DNA from: Nanchangia anserum
GTDB taxonomy: Bacteria > Actinomycetota > Actinomycetes > Actinomycetales > Actinomycetaceae
DNA length: 64,000 nucleotides
Assembly (NCBI RefSeq): GCF_015240065.1
Contig: NZ_CP060506.1
Coordinates: forward strand, 372,001 to 436,000
Reading direction: 5' to 3'
Under the pieces are notes generated by a model, which was given only the letters and a program-made list of their open reading frames with translations, made no database searches and had not been told where the DNA came from. Positions 51,812 through 60,530 of this stretch are shown here, piece after piece. Position 1 is the first letter of the stretch; every line of letters begins with the position of its first letter. The position numbers and the translations under genes were made by a program.

Positions 51812-53202
51812 TGTCGCGGTGTCCAGAGATCCTCGTCGTCGCCGAGGGCGAGTTTGAGACCGAGCTCGTCTCGACCCTTCACGCCGAAGGGCTGGCCCAC
51901 GTTGCCCGTCGCTGCGCTGACGCCGCCGAAGTTCGCGGCGCAGCGGCGGCGGGACTCGGCGAGATCGCCGTCGTTGATCGCGACCTCGTCTCGCTCGACG
52001 TCGTCGCCGATCTCGAGCGTGCGGGGATGCGCGTCATCGTCGTCGGCGGCAACGCCGTGGCGCGCACCGTTGACGCCGTCATCGCAGCCCTGCTGGGTAC
52101 CGCCACCGACGAGACGCCCGGTGCTATGTCCAGCGACGTGGGGTCTCTTACGGGCGCGGCGCTCGCCGCTCAGCTGCCTCCCGATCCCTTCACCGAGGCC
52201 GGCTCGTTCCCGGTGCCACCGCCGGCACCGCCTTCTGGAGCCGCAGCCAGCGGCGCGCACACGCGCTACCCGCCGAGGTCGCGTCGACGGGCCGCGGCGC
52301 CACCCGAGACACCGCGCGAGGAACCGGCGGTGCCGACGGTTCCGGAGGCTCCGGCACCTCACCGCGGCGAGGTCATCGTCGTCGCCGGTCCCGCAGGGGC
52401 GCCCGGTCGCACGACGCTCGCGCTCGCGCTTGCCGCCGACGTCGCTCAGCGCGGGTTGCGAGTGCTCCTCATCGACGCTGACACGGTGGCACCCGGGATC
52501 GTCTACCTCCTTGCTCTGCCCGACGAGTCAGCGGGCATTATTGCCGCCACGTATCGTGCGCGAAACGGCGAACTCGATGCTCTCGTTCTCGGTGACCTCG
52601 TCGATCACACCGCGTGGGGCTTCGACGTCGTCACGGGGATCGAGCAGGCGCAGCGGTGGAAGGAGGTCGACGAGTCCGGTCTCGCTGGCCTTCTGCGGGT
52701 GGCGCGCGAGTGCTACGACCTCGTTCTCGTCGACACCGCGGGTCCCGTCGACGGTCCGGACGCTCCGGCCAGCTATTACGGACCGGCGCGTGATGCCGCG
52801 CGAGCGGCCGCGCTCGCCGAGTGCGATCGTCACCTCGTCGTCGGGGCCGGCGATCCCCTGGGAATGCGCCGCCTGCTCGGGTATCTGCGCGATTTTCCTT
52901 CCGAGCGCGGTCTCGTCGTCGTCAATCGCCTCGATTCACTGGCTGCGGGAGTCGGTGCCGAGCGCGGCGCCCGTCACATCCTCGCTCGCTACGGTGGCAT
53001 CGACCGCGCCTTTCTCGTGCGCCGCGACCCCACCGGTGTCGCGCGTGCCCAGCTCGATGGAACGCCCATGCTCGCCTCCGACGTAGGCGACGATATCGCC
53101 GCGATTGCCGATGCCCTCGTCGGTGAACGTGCTCCCCGCCGCGATGGTGGACACTCCCGGCGGCGAGGGGCCGGTCGGTGGCGCCCGTGGCCTCGGCGTT
53201 AG
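51811..53202 (+). CDS. MinD/CpaE-like P-loop protein with non-canonical Walker A
   Basis: A 463-residue protein. The first ~110 residues resemble a degenerate receiver-type domain, as in CpaE ('EILVVAEGEFETELVSTLHA'). A Pro/Ala-rich linker leads to a SIMIBI-class ATPase-like domain: 'EVIVVAGPAGAPGRTTLALA' in place of KGGxGKT, 'VLLIDADTVAPGIVYLL', 'YDLVLVDTAGPVDGP' and 'SERGLVVVNRLDS'. Both Walker A lysines are absent (Arg in one position). The start codon overlaps the SAF gene stop (TGATG). It may have lost or changed ATPase activity. The likely role is membrane-linked positioning or assembly with the SAF protein. Confidence 0.75.
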   Translation: MSRCPEILVVAEGEFETELVSTLHAEGLAHVARRCADAAEVRGAAAAGLGEIAVVDRDLVSLDVVADLERAGMRVIVVGGNAVARTVDAVIAALLGTATDETPGAMSSDVGSLTGAALAAQLPPDPFTEAGSFPVPPPAPPSGAAASGAHTRYPPRSRRRAAAPPETPREEPAVPTVPEAPAPHRGEVIVVAGPAGAPGRTTLALALAADVAQRGLRVLLIDADTVAPGIVYLLALPDESAGIIAATYRARNGELDALVLGDLVDHTAWGFDVVTGIEQAQRWKEVDESGLAGLLRVARECYDLVLVDTAGPVDGPDAPASYYGPARDAARAAALAECDRHLVVGAGDPLGMRRLLGYLRDFPSERGLVVVNRLDSLAAGVGAERGARHILARYGGIDRAFLVRRDPTGVARAQLDGTPMLASDVGDDIAAIADALVGERAPRRDGGHSRRRGAGRWRPWPRR

Positions 53203-53205
53203 GGT
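53200..53205 (+). promoter_or_regulatory. -10 box of the gene at 53212
   Basis: TAGGGT, whose first three bases are the stop codon of the preceding gene; six bases before the ATG. Predicted leaderless start. Confidence 0.4.
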
Positions 53206-53211
53206 GGAGTC

Positions 53212-53658
53212 ATGCGCGTCTATCTTTCCTTGACCCCGGCTGATCTCGCCGCCGATGCCGTGATGCCACGCAGCGCGTGGGCGGTGACGGATTCACTCAT
53301 GGCGTCCTATGGCGGCGACGATTGGGAGCAGGAAGACTACGAGGCCGTCGCGATGATGGCAGCGGGACAGGCGTGCCTGGAGTACCTCGACGGCGTTACC
53401 CCCGCCTGCCGCATCGTCGCCGCAGCCGACTGCGCCGAGGCGGTCGCATTCGGCCCGGCTGCGGGTCAGGTCAGCATCGACGGGCCCGTCTCCCTCGCCG
53501 ACGTCGTGTCCTTCCACATCGACGAGGAAGAGTCCTGGCCCATCGTCGCTGCCGCCGCCGCGGGAGAAGACGACGAAGACGCCCTGTCCGAGACCGCCCT
53601 ACTGTGGTACGACGTCTCCGAGATTGCCCTCGTGCGCGACATCCTTAATGCCGGCTAA
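53212..53658 (+). CDS. DUF6912-like protein
   Basis: A 148-residue acidic protein, opening 'MRVYLSLTPADLAADAVMPR' and ending 'LLWYDVSEIALVRDIL'. The order ('MRVYxxLT', an acidic middle, then 'WYDxxE') matches a family of actinobacterial proteins of unknown function. There are no membrane segments, cysteine clusters or catalytic motifs. A leaderless start is predicted from TAGGGT upstream. The 3' end overlaps sbcC by four bases on the opposite strand. Confidence 0.65.
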   Translation: MRVYLSLTPADLAADAVMPRSAWAVTDSLMASYGGDDWEQEDYEAVAMMAAGQACLEYLDGVTPACRIVAAADCAEAVAFGPAAGQVSIDGPVSLADVVSFHIDEEESWPIVAAAAAGEDDEDALSETALLWYDVSEIALVRDILNAG

Positions 53659-56600
53659 GCGCTGACGACGATCGTCGACTGCTTCGTCCGCTCGTTCCTG
53701 CGCACCTCGAGTCGGTCGGGGACGTGGGAACGCACCGCGTCGATGTGACTGATGATCCCGACCGTGCGCTCGCCCGCCCCCGTTGAGCGCAACTGTGCCA
53801 GTACGCGCTCGAGGGTTTCGGCGTCCAGCGTGCCAAACCCCTCGTCGACAAACATCGTGCCGATTTCGACGCCACCGGCCTCGGCCGTGACGATTTCGGT
53901 GAGCGCCAGGGAGAGGGCGAGCGAACAGTAGAAGGTCTCGCCGCCGGACAAGGTGGCGTTGAGACGCTGGTGGTCGCCGCTGAGGTGGTGGTCGATGACG
54001 TCGATCGAGAGCGCCTGGTTGAGCCGGCGCGAGGCATCGGTGCCGGTGCGGGTGAATTCATAGCGGCCCGCGGTAATGGCTGCGAGCTTGGGATTGGCGA
54101 CGGCGAGGATCTCGTCGAAGCGCGGCAGCAGCACCCACGTCGACAGGGGAGTTGACTCGAGGTTGCCCTTGCCACCGTGTGCCAGCTCGGCCATTCGGAT
54201 GAGCGCGCGATCGCGAGCGACCGCGGCAGAGTGGTCGTCGATATCGGCACGCACCCGGCGAGCCTTAGCGGTGACGGCCTCGACGCGGGTGCGCAGCCGC
54301 TCGCCTTCCCGGGTCGCCTCGTCGGCTCGCTCCTGAAGACGGCGGGCCCGCTCGACGAGAGCACCCGCGTCCGGCAGAATCCGCGTTGCGGCCTCGCGCA
54401 ACTCGGGATCGGCGCACTCGCGCGTCAGCGAGCGCACCTCGGCGTCGTAGGCGGTGACGAGGTTTTCGTCGCGGGTGATTTCGTCCGCCGAGCGGTATGC
54501 GGCGCGGGCCTGTTCGATCGTGTCGAACGGCGACGCCGCCAGGCGAGCCTCGCCGTCGTCGCGAGCGAGTTGGAGTCGGGAGCAGCACGTGAGAAGCTCG
54601 CGCGCGCTCGCCAGTGCGGACGCGGTGGCGTCTGTCACCGCCTGCGTCGTGTCGCGGATATCGGCGAGGTCGGCGGCATCGGTGAGGCCGCGTGCCTCGG
54701 CGAGGAGATCGCCGATCTGGGTGGCCAGAAGCCCCTCCTCACGTCGATCTGCCTCGAGACGAGTGACGAGCTCCCCACGCTCCTCGGTGAGGTGGCGCTC
54801 GCGGGTGGTGAGGTCGTTGACGATCTGAGAGGCCTGTGCGCCCGATGCGATGACGCCCAGGAGTCGGCTATCCTCGGCCTCGAGGCGAGCCGATTCGGCG
54901 CGAACCTCGGCGACACCGGCCCCGCCGAGGGCCTCGCGGGTCTGGGCTAGATCGTGCTCAAGCGATTCGAGCTCGCGCGTGGCCGCCTCGACGCGGCTTC
55001 GCGCATCCGCCTGCGCGGTGAGGGCGCGGCGAACATCGGCCAGCGAGGCCGATTCCTCGGTTGGCCTTGCCACGTGCGGGTGCTCACGTGATCCGCACAC
55101 CGGGCACGCCTCATCGGGGCGCAGGCCACTCGCGAGTTCGTAGGCGGCCTGCCCGCTCCAGCGCTGATGAACCTCGCGGTAGGCCGATTCCGCGCGCGCG
55201 AGTGCTTCGGTGTGCTCCGCCAGCCTCGCGTGCTGGAGATCGAGGCGAGCCGAGAGGTCGTCAATGCGATCGGCGATCTGGCAGCGTTCGCGCGAGCGCG
55301 CCCGCGCGTCCTCCAGGTCGTCACGTTGCTCGCGCGCGCTGGTCGAGGCGGTGACCTCGGCCGCCGCGGCCGACAGGGCAGCGGGGATCGTCGCGAGGTT
55401 CGTCTCGCACTCGGCGATGGCGTCGCGCGTGGCGTCGATCCGCTGAACCAGGGAGTCTCGTTGCTGGCGCATCCGCGCGATCGTGCGGATGCGGGTGATC
55501 GCCGCGTCGATGTCGTGAAGCTCGTGGCGGGCGGCATCGCGCAGGCCATCGAGGTCATCAATGAGCTCGGGGGCGGAACCATCGGGGTCGGCGAGTGGCG
55601 TCGAGTCGGTCGCGAGACGAGCGGGGGGTGTCCAGCCGAGACGGGAGGCCGCCGCGGCGTAGGCACCGCGGGTACGCGACAGCGTCGCGAGGTCCGCTGC
55701 TAACGCGTCGCGGGCAATTCCCGCATCGTCGCGAGCGCGAGTGAGGCGATCCCAGTCGGTGACGACGGGGCCGGCGGCACGCGCGAGCGCGAGGGCCTCA
55801 CGGACGGCGTCGATCTGCCCCGCGCGCTCGCGTGCGGCGTCGAGTCGCGCTCGCGCGCGATGTGCTCGATCACGACGGGCTGCAAGCACCCGCACGTCGG
55901 CCAGATCGCGACGGGCACCGTCCGCGAGGGCCCGCGCGTGGGCGACGGCCTGGCTGAGGTGCGCGACCTCGTTATCGAGGGCAACGAGGTGCGGGGCGAG
56001 AGCCGCGAGCGCACGCTCGGGATCCTGCGTGACCTCGTCCTCGGTGGGGACGTCGGTGATGCCGAGCGCGTTCACGTCGCCGATGAGTGACGCGACGTGT
56101 TCGCGCAGGAGCGCCTGTGAGGTCTCCTGGCGTTTTTGTGCTGCGGCGGCGTCTTTTTCTAGACGCGTTTGAACGCGCTCGTAGATCTCGGCTCCGAAGA
56201 TGTGGCGCAGCAATGTCGCGCGGTCGTCGGAGCGGGCGTGCAGGAACTGAGAAAAGGCTCCCTGGGGCAGGATGACGGTTTGGCGAAACTGATCGGCGGT
56301 GAGGGGGAGGATGTGCTTCAACGCGATCCCGACCTCGTTGGCCTTCGCGGCGATGGTCTCGCCCGTCGGCGATCCCGGGTGCTTGAGGCGGTACAGCCAC
56401 GCCCGCGTCTTGACCTCCGTCGTCCCGTGCCCGCGTTTTTTCGGGCGCTTGTACGCGGGCTGGCGCGTCACTCGGTAGACGCCGGAAGGCACCGAAAAGA
56501 CGACGCTGACCTGGGTCGGCCTCGAGGCGGGCGCATACTGCGAGCGCAACCGCCCCTCGACGACGGAGCTGCTGGTCGTCGTGCGCGCCAAGGTGGCGTA

Positions 56601-56756
56601 GAGGCCGTAGAAGATGGCATCGAGAATCATCGACTTGCCCGCGCCCGTGGGGCCGTCGATGAGGAAGATCCCCGACGCGCCCAGAGCGTCGATGTCGATC
56701 GTGTGCGAGCCGGGGAACGGCCCGAACGCCTGGAAAGAGACGTTATGAATTCGCAT
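53655..56756 (-). CDS. sbcC: Exonuclease SbcCD subunit C (SMC-like ATPase)
   Basis: A 1033-residue SMC-type protein which with SbcD forms a nuclease that opens DNA hairpins and resects breaks. The N-terminal ABC half has 'FGPFPGSHTIDIDALGASG' and Walker A 'IDGPTGAGKSMILDAIFYGL'. Long coiled coils flank the zinc hook 'CPVCGSREHP' near residue 550. The C-terminal half has the signature 'ATLSGGETFYCSLALSLALT' and Walker B 'GTMFVDEGFGTLDAETL'. Length is typical. The start overlaps the sbcD end by 14 bases. Confidence 0.95.
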   Translation of the reverse strand: MRIHNVSFQAFGPFPGSHTIDIDALGASGIFLIDGPTGAGKSMILDAIFYGLYATLARTTTSSSVVEGRLRSQYAPASRPTQVSVVFSVPSGVYRVTRQPAYKRPKKRGHGTTEVKTRAWLYRLKHPGSPTGETIAAKANEVGIALKHILPLTADQFRQTVILPQGAFSQFLHARSDDRATLLRHIFGAEIYERVQTRLEKDAAAAQKRQETSQALLREHVASLIGDVNALGITDVPTEDEVTQDPERALAALAPHLVALDNEVAHLSQAVAHARALADGARRDLADVRVLAARRDRAHRARARLDAARERAGQIDAVREALALARAAGPVVTDWDRLTRARDDAGIARDALAADLATLSRTRGAYAAAASRLGWTPPARLATDSTPLADPDGSAPELIDDLDGLRDAARHELHDIDAAITRIRTIARMRQQRDSLVQRIDATRDAIAECETNLATIPAALSAAAAEVTASTSAREQRDDLEDARARSRERCQIADRIDDLSARLDLQHARLAEHTEALARAESAYREVHQRWSGQAAYELASGLRPDEACPVCGSREHPHVARPTEESASLADVRRALTAQADARSRVEAATRELESLEHDLAQTREALGGAGVAEVRAESARLEAEDSRLLGVIASGAQASQIVNDLTTRERHLTEERGELVTRLEADRREEGLLATQIGDLLAEARGLTDAADLADIRDTTQAVTDATASALASARELLTCCSRLQLARDDGEARLAASPFDTIEQARAAYRSADEITRDENLVTAYDAEVRSLTRECADPELREAATRILPDAGALVERARRLQERADEATREGERLRTRVEAVTAKARRVRADIDDHSAAVARDRALIRMAELAHGGKGNLESTPLSTWVLLPRFDEILAVANPKLAAITAGRYEFTRTGTDASRRLNQALSIDVIDHHLSGDHQRLNATLSGGETFYCSLALSLALTEIVTAEAGGVEIGTMFVDEGFGTLDAETLERVLAQLRSTGAGERTVGIISHIDAVRSHVPDRLEVRRNERTKQSTIVVSA

Positions 56757-57972
56757 GATCTGCCTGCACTTTCTCGAAGACGTCGCGCCAGACGTCGCGC
56801 TCGGCCGCGTTCAGCTCCCGGTTGCCCACCGTGCGGGCGAATTCCTGGGCCAGCGTCAGCGGCGACCGCTGGTGGCGGCGGATGTCGGCTGCCGTCACGG
56901 GGGTTGGGGCGTGGGCGGGCACGTGAAACACCGCCAGCGTGTGGGGGAGGAGGGAGCGCACCTCGTGGACGAGGTTGTGCGGGCGAGCATCATCGGTGAT
57001 CGTCACCTCGCACCACGAATCGCGTGCATCCTCGTGGCGCCCCGCGCGCAGCTGCTCCATGGTCGTCGCGATGCGACGCAGCGCTCGCCACGGGGTCAGC
57101 GGCAGGTGCCGGATTCCCAGGTCAGGGGTGTCGGTGTCGAGCAGAGTCACCGATTTCTCGTAGCCGGCCTCAGAGAACGAGAACGCCACGGGGGAGCCGG
57201 GGTAGCGCACCGGCGCTCCGGCGTCGCGCACGTCCTGGGGGCGGTGGAGGTGTCCGGCGGCGACGTAGTCGACGCGCACCGGGCCGTCTGCCTTGCCCAG
57301 GCGGGTGAGGGTGCCCGCGCTGACCTGCTCGACCCCGCCGACCTCCAGGCACCGTTCCGATTCGGTGGGCAAACCTCCGGTGAAGAACGCGTGCGCCATG
57401 ACGATGACGCGTGCGCCGTCCTCGAGCGGATGAGCGTCGAGGTGCGCACCGATGCGGCGGGCCGCCGCGGCAATGACGGCCTCGTGAGAGCGCGCCAACT
57501 GGTGCACCGCGTCGGGGTCGTCCGGGTCGGCGATGTCGCCGGTGGCGTCGACGAGGACGCGCCGGGTGGTCTCGGGATCGAGGTAGGGCAGCGTGTAGAC
57601 GCGCGCGTGCACCCGCCCCTCGGCGACGAGGTCGATCGGGCGGTCGATGTCGTCGGGGAGTGCCCGAACGACGAGGCGATCGTTGAGGAAGCGGTCGGTC
57701 AGCCCCAGTCGATCGGCCGAATCGTGGTTTCCCGTCGTGATGATGACCCGCGCGAGATCGGTCAGGCGCGTGAGAGCGACACGCGCCTGGCGCAACGACG
57801 TGATTGAGGGCACAGCGCGGTCGAACAGGTCGCCGGACATGAGGACGGCGTCGACCTCCTCGGCGCGCACGTAATCGACCAGCGCCTCAAAAAACGCCTG
57901 GTGCGCCTCTTCGAGGCTGGCCCCGTGCAGCGTTCTTCCGATATGCCAATCGGAGGTGTGGATGATCTTCAT
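56743..57972 (-). CDS. sbcD: Exonuclease SbcCD subunit D (metallophosphoesterase)
   Basis: A 409-residue Mre11-type nuclease, partner of SbcC. The phosphoesterase motifs are present: 'MKIIHTSDWHIGRTLHG' (motif I), 'VLMSGDLFDRAVPS' (II), 'VIITTGNHDSADRLG' (III) and 'DYVAAGHLHRPQDVRD' (the final GHxH). The capping domain follows. ATG 57972 lies seven bases after minus-strand TAGCGT (57980-57985), so a leaderless transcript is possible. Upstream in-frame starts run into the divergent aroD region and are unlikely. Confidence 0.93.
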   Translation of the reverse strand: MKIIHTSDWHIGRTLHGASLEEAHQAFFEALVDYVRAEEVDAVLMSGDLFDRAVPSITSLRQARVALTRLTDLARVIITTGNHDSADRLGLTDRFLNDRLVVRALPDDIDRPIDLVAEGRVHARVYTLPYLDPETTRRVLVDATGDIADPDDPDAVHQLARSHEAVIAAAARRIGAHLDAHPLEDGARVIVMAHAFFTGGLPTESERCLEVGGVEQVSAGTLTRLGKADGPVRVDYVAAGHLHRPQDVRDAGAPVRYPGSPVAFSFSEAGYEKSVTLLDTDTPDLGIRHLPLTPWRALRRIATTMEQLRAGRHEDARDSWCEVTITDDARPHNLVHEVRSLLPHTLAVFHVPAHAPTPVTAADIRRHQRSPLTLAQEFARTVGNRELNAAERDVWRDVFEKVQADHANS

Positions 57973-58072
57973 GCGTTCCACGCTAGGACACGGTGCCGAC
58001 ATAAATCGTTGCCTTAACCGGGGACTCACCCGCTCGTGCCATAGTGTGTGCTCGAAGGAGGAATCTGATCCG

Positions 58073-58827
58073 ATGACGCCTGACCTGTCCCGCCTGCTTC
58101 CCACCCAGCCCGCCATCATCGTCCCGGTGGCCGCGGCAACGCCCGCCGACGTGCTCGATCAGGTGCGCGCCGCCGCCACGTCCCCCGACGTCGATGCCAT
58201 CGAATGGCGCGTCGACTACCTCATCGATGCCGTGAGCCTGGCCGATCTGCGCCGCTTGAGTCGCCAGATCTACGCCGAGGCCACGCCCTCGCGCGTGCTC
58301 ACGACCGTGCGCTCGGCGAGCGAAGGCGGCGCGCTCGAGATCCGCCCGGCTCGCTACCTCGACCTCTACGACACGTTGCTGCGTTGCGGTGCCCGCTCCA
58401 TCGACGTCGAGCTCAGCCAACCCCTCGCCGGCGAAGTCATCACGCGCGCACACGAGATGGGCGCGCTGGTCGTCGGCTCGATCCACGATTGGACGGGGCA
58501 CTCGATTCCGCCGAGCAGCTGGCCGCGGTGAATCGACTCGCGGAGCTGGGTGCCGATGTCGTCAAGATCGCCCGCTACATCGCGGACGCGGAGGCCTACC
58601 TCGACTTCCTCAGTTTCGTTCGCGCTTACGTCGCCGGCCCGGATGCGCGGCCCCTCATCGCCGCGGGAATGGGGCCGCTGGGATGCCTCGCCCGCGCTGG
58701 AGCCGGCGCGCTGGGTGTTGCGGCGACTTTCGCCAGCCTCGACGTCGTCACCGCCCCGGGCCAGCTTCGCGCGGCCCAGCTGCGCGCCCTCTGGGAGGGC
58801 GCCGAGCTGCGAGCGCCGCGGGCATAA
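58073..58827 (+). CDS. aroD: 3-dehydroquinate dehydratase type I, frameshifted as read
   Basis: The third step of the shikimate pathway; about 251 residues when corrected. Conserved elements: 'QPAIIVPVAAATPADVLDQ', 'VDAIEWRVDYLIDAVS', 'SRVLTTVRSASEGG', 'VVGSIHDWTG' (catalytic His), then in the next frame 'LDSAEQLAAVNRLAELGAD', with the Schiff-base Lys in 'VVKIARYIADAEAYL' and 'IAAGMGPLGCLARAGAGALG'. The break lies in the G-run at 58495-58498; one missing G repairs it. ATG 58073 is behind AAGGAGG at a rather long spacing of 11. A terminator follows. Confidence 0.88.
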
Positions 58828-58832
58828 CAGAA

Positions 58833-58860
58833 GCGGACGGGTCCCGTAGGTCCCGTCCGC
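58833..58860. terminator. Terminator between aroD and bL37
   Basis: A 9-base perfect inverted repeat (GCGGACGGG/CCCGTCCGC) with a 10-base loop between convergent genes. Confidence 0.6.
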
Positions 58861-58875
58861 CCGCTACACCCCGTC

Positions 58876-58950
58876 TTAGCAGTTGGGGCGCTTGCCGTGG
58901 TTGGCCGCGCTCTTGCGACGCGTCTTGCGCTTGCGTCCGCGCTTGCTCAT
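58876..58950 (-). CDS. Ribosomal protein bL37 (24 residues)
   Basis: A tiny, very basic protein. It begins 'MSKRGRKRKTRRKSAANHGK' and finishes RPNC. The K/R-rich start and the 'ANHGKRPN' ending match bL37, the small protein found in the large subunit of mycobacterial ribosomes. GAGAGG lies six bases before the ATG. Expression as its own short transcript is suggested by the terminator just downstream. It is too short for default gene callers and is easily missed. The terminal Cys differs from the Ala I remember in mycobacteria. Confidence 0.85.
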   Translation of the reverse strand: MSKRGRKRKTRRKSAANHGKRPNC

Positions 58951-59017
58951 CGTCGACCTCTCTTCGATTGGATCACGGATAGTCCGCGACGATACTACAC
59001 GACGTCGCCGCCACGGC

Positions 59018-59410
59018 TCATCCGCGCGGTGGCTGAGACCTGATCGAGAGGACCTCCAAACGTTCGCGGACGCGCACGATCAGGCCCTCGGGCGCTCGGC
59101 ACGCGCACCCGAGAGCCACCGCTTGGCGCACGTGGCGTTCGCGCGCGATCCGCGCCTGGCAGCTCGCGCACCCGGCAACGTGGGCGCGGATTCGGGCGAT
59201 CTGGCTCGAGGCGATGAGGCGGGCCTGAGCCTCATCGAGTTCGTCGCCGCTGCCGCACACATCGGGAGTGGCGCAGGCATCGACGTAGGCGAACATCTGC
59301 TCGGTCGTGAAGCCGCATCCGCACGGTTCCCATCCCGAATCTGCGCAGCGTCCGGAACATCCGCACCCGCAGCGACACCCGTCGTCGCCTCCGCGATCTG
59401 TCTCAGTCAT
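59018..59410 (-). CDS. Redox-sensing anti-sigma factor (RsrA-like), Cys-rich N terminus
   Basis: A 130-residue zinc anti-sigma factor. The core has '[18 protein letters not shown]' and the zinc-binding HxxxCxxC, His77/Cys81/Cys84 in '[14 protein letters not shown]', as in RsrA-type proteins, which release SigR when thiols are oxidised. Unusually, residues 12-32 hold seven cysteines, mostly in a CxCxCxC pattern, and two more lie in 'GCACR' near the C terminus, for 13 in all. The ATG overlaps the sigR stop by eight bases, the typical order. The Cys-rich tail may widen metal or thiol sensing. Confidence 0.85.
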   Translation of the reverse strand: MTETDRGGDDGCRCGCGCSGRCADSGWEPCGCGFTTEQMFAYVDACATPDVCGSGDELDEAQARLIASSQIARIRAHVAGCASCQARIARERHVRQAVALGCACRAPEGLIVRVRERLEVLSIRSQPPRG

Positions 59411-60014
59411 CAGTGTTCACCCCAATCCCCATGTCGCGGGCGTAATCGGCCAGCAGGTGCCGCAGCGCTTTGCGTCCCCGGTAGAGCCGCGACATGACCG
59501 TGCCCACAGGCGTATCCATAATTTTGGCGATGTCCTTGTAGCTGAACCCCTCGACGTCGGCCAGGTAGACGACGAGGCGAAAATCCTCGTCAAGGGCGTC
59601 GAAAGCCGATTGAATCGTCGCGTTCGGCAGCCGTTCGAGGGCCTCGGCCTCGGCCGAGGGCAGTCCTCGCGAATCGTGCGAGGCCGCGCGTGCCTCCTCC
59701 CATTCGGCTGCGCCCTCGCTCGCCGCCTCGGTGGGGCGACGCTGCTTGCGGCGGTAGTCGGTAATGAACGTGTTCGTCAGGATCCGATACAGCCACGCCT
59801 TGATGTTCGTTCCCGGCCGGTACTGGTAAAAACGCTGATAAGCGCGCGCATACGTGTCTTGCACGAGGTCCTCGGCGTCGGCCTGATTGCGCGTCATTCG
59901 CAGCGCTGCACCGTAGAGCTGATCGAACAGCGGCAGCGCTTCGGCTTCAAAACGCGCGTGCATGGCGTCTGGGTCCTCGACCGGGACGGGAGCATCGCGC
60001 ACGGGGGTAGGCAC
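59403..60014 (-). CDS. sigR: ECF sigma factor SigR/SigH-like
   Basis: A 203-residue ECF sigma factor for the thiol-oxidative stress response. Region 2 has '[20 protein letters not shown]' and '[20 protein letters not shown]' with '[10 protein letters not shown]'. Region 4 has '[20 protein letters not shown]', '[20 protein letters not shown]' and 'RKALRHLL'. These match SigR/SigH closely, and the zinc anti-sigma factor gene follows. GTG 60014 lies six bases after TACAGT, giving a leaderless start; upstream in-frame sequence does not look coding. Confidence 0.92.
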   Translation of the reverse strand: MPTPVRDAPVPVEDPDAMHARFEAEALPLFDQLYGAALRMTRNQADAEDLVQDTYARAYQRFYQYRPGTNIKAWLYRILTNTFITDYRRKQRRPTEAASEGAAEWEEARAASHDSRGLPSAEAEALERLPNATIQSAFDALDEDFRLVVYLADVEGFSYKDIAKIMDTPVGTVMSRLYRGRKALRHLLADYARDMGIGVNTDD

Positions 60015-60020
60015 ACCACC

Positions 60021-60026
60021 ACTGTA
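60021..60026 (-). promoter_or_regulatory. -10 box of sigR
   Basis: Minus-strand TACAGT exactly six bases before the GTG; predicted leaderless start. A SigR-type GGAAT/GTT self-regulated promoter was not found close by. Confidence 0.45.
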
Positions 60027-60092
60027 GCCAGCACTACGACCCGGCGCCTGGCAAAGCTGTTCATGTGGTGGCGCGGCCGAGAGCACGTGAGT

Positions 60093-60098
60093 CACAAT
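60093..60098 (+). promoter_or_regulatory. -10 box of the gene at 60105
   Basis: CACAAT six bases before the ATG. The GGAGG between them ends one base from the ATG and is too close for normal initiation. Confidence 0.35.
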
Positions 60099-60104
60099 GG
60101 AGGC

Positions 60105-60530
60105 ATGGCCATTTTGCGTACCGCCTCCCGACTCCTCCTCGCCGGCATCTTCGCCAACGACGGGTTGGATGCCGCCCTGCATCCCGACGACCACCTCTAC
60201 GAGTTCCAAGTCGCACAGCAAACGTGGGAGCACTGGGGAATCCCGCCGCTGCCGCCGGCCGACCAGCGCGCGTGGGTGCGCGGGTCGGGGATCCTCGCCA
60301 CGGTCCTGGCCGCGGGGCTGGCCGCGGGAAAGATGCCGCGCACGTGTGCGCTTGGGCTCGCCGCGCTCTCGGTGCCCATCGCGCTCGTACGCTATCCCCC
60401 GACGGAGTCCCACACGGGCAAGCCGCTGGCGCGCCGCATGGCCATCACCGCCTGGCTGCTCATGCACGCGAGCGTGGGCGAGGGGAGGCTGCGCCTGCCC
60501 GCCCGCTCGGTGAGGCCGATCGATGAGTGA
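60105..60530 (+). CDS. Small membrane protein, DoxX-like
   Basis: A 141-residue protein with '[20 protein letters not shown]', a middle segment '[17 protein letters not shown]', '[19 protein letters not shown]' and '[17 protein letters not shown]'. The opening helix followed by an acidic loop and three further helices resembles the DoxX/SURF4-like family, though no conserved cysteine or full motif is present. It overlaps aroA by eight bases, so the two are coupled. It diverges from sigR. The role is unknown; DoxX-like proteins are linked to redox and sulfur stress. Confidence 0.65.
   Translation: MAILRTASRLLLAGIFANDGLDAALHPDDHLYEFQVAQQTWEHWGIPPLPPADQRAWVRGSGILATVLAAGLAAGKMPRTCALGLAALSVPIALVRYPPTESHTGKPLARRMAITAWLLMHASVGEGRLRLPARSVRPIDE

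Noticed and set aside
51218-53202. SAF and CpaE-like pair as a Tad pilus locus
   Set aside because: No TadA ATPase, TadB/C, prepilin peptidase or pilin is present in the window, and the P-loop is non-canonical.
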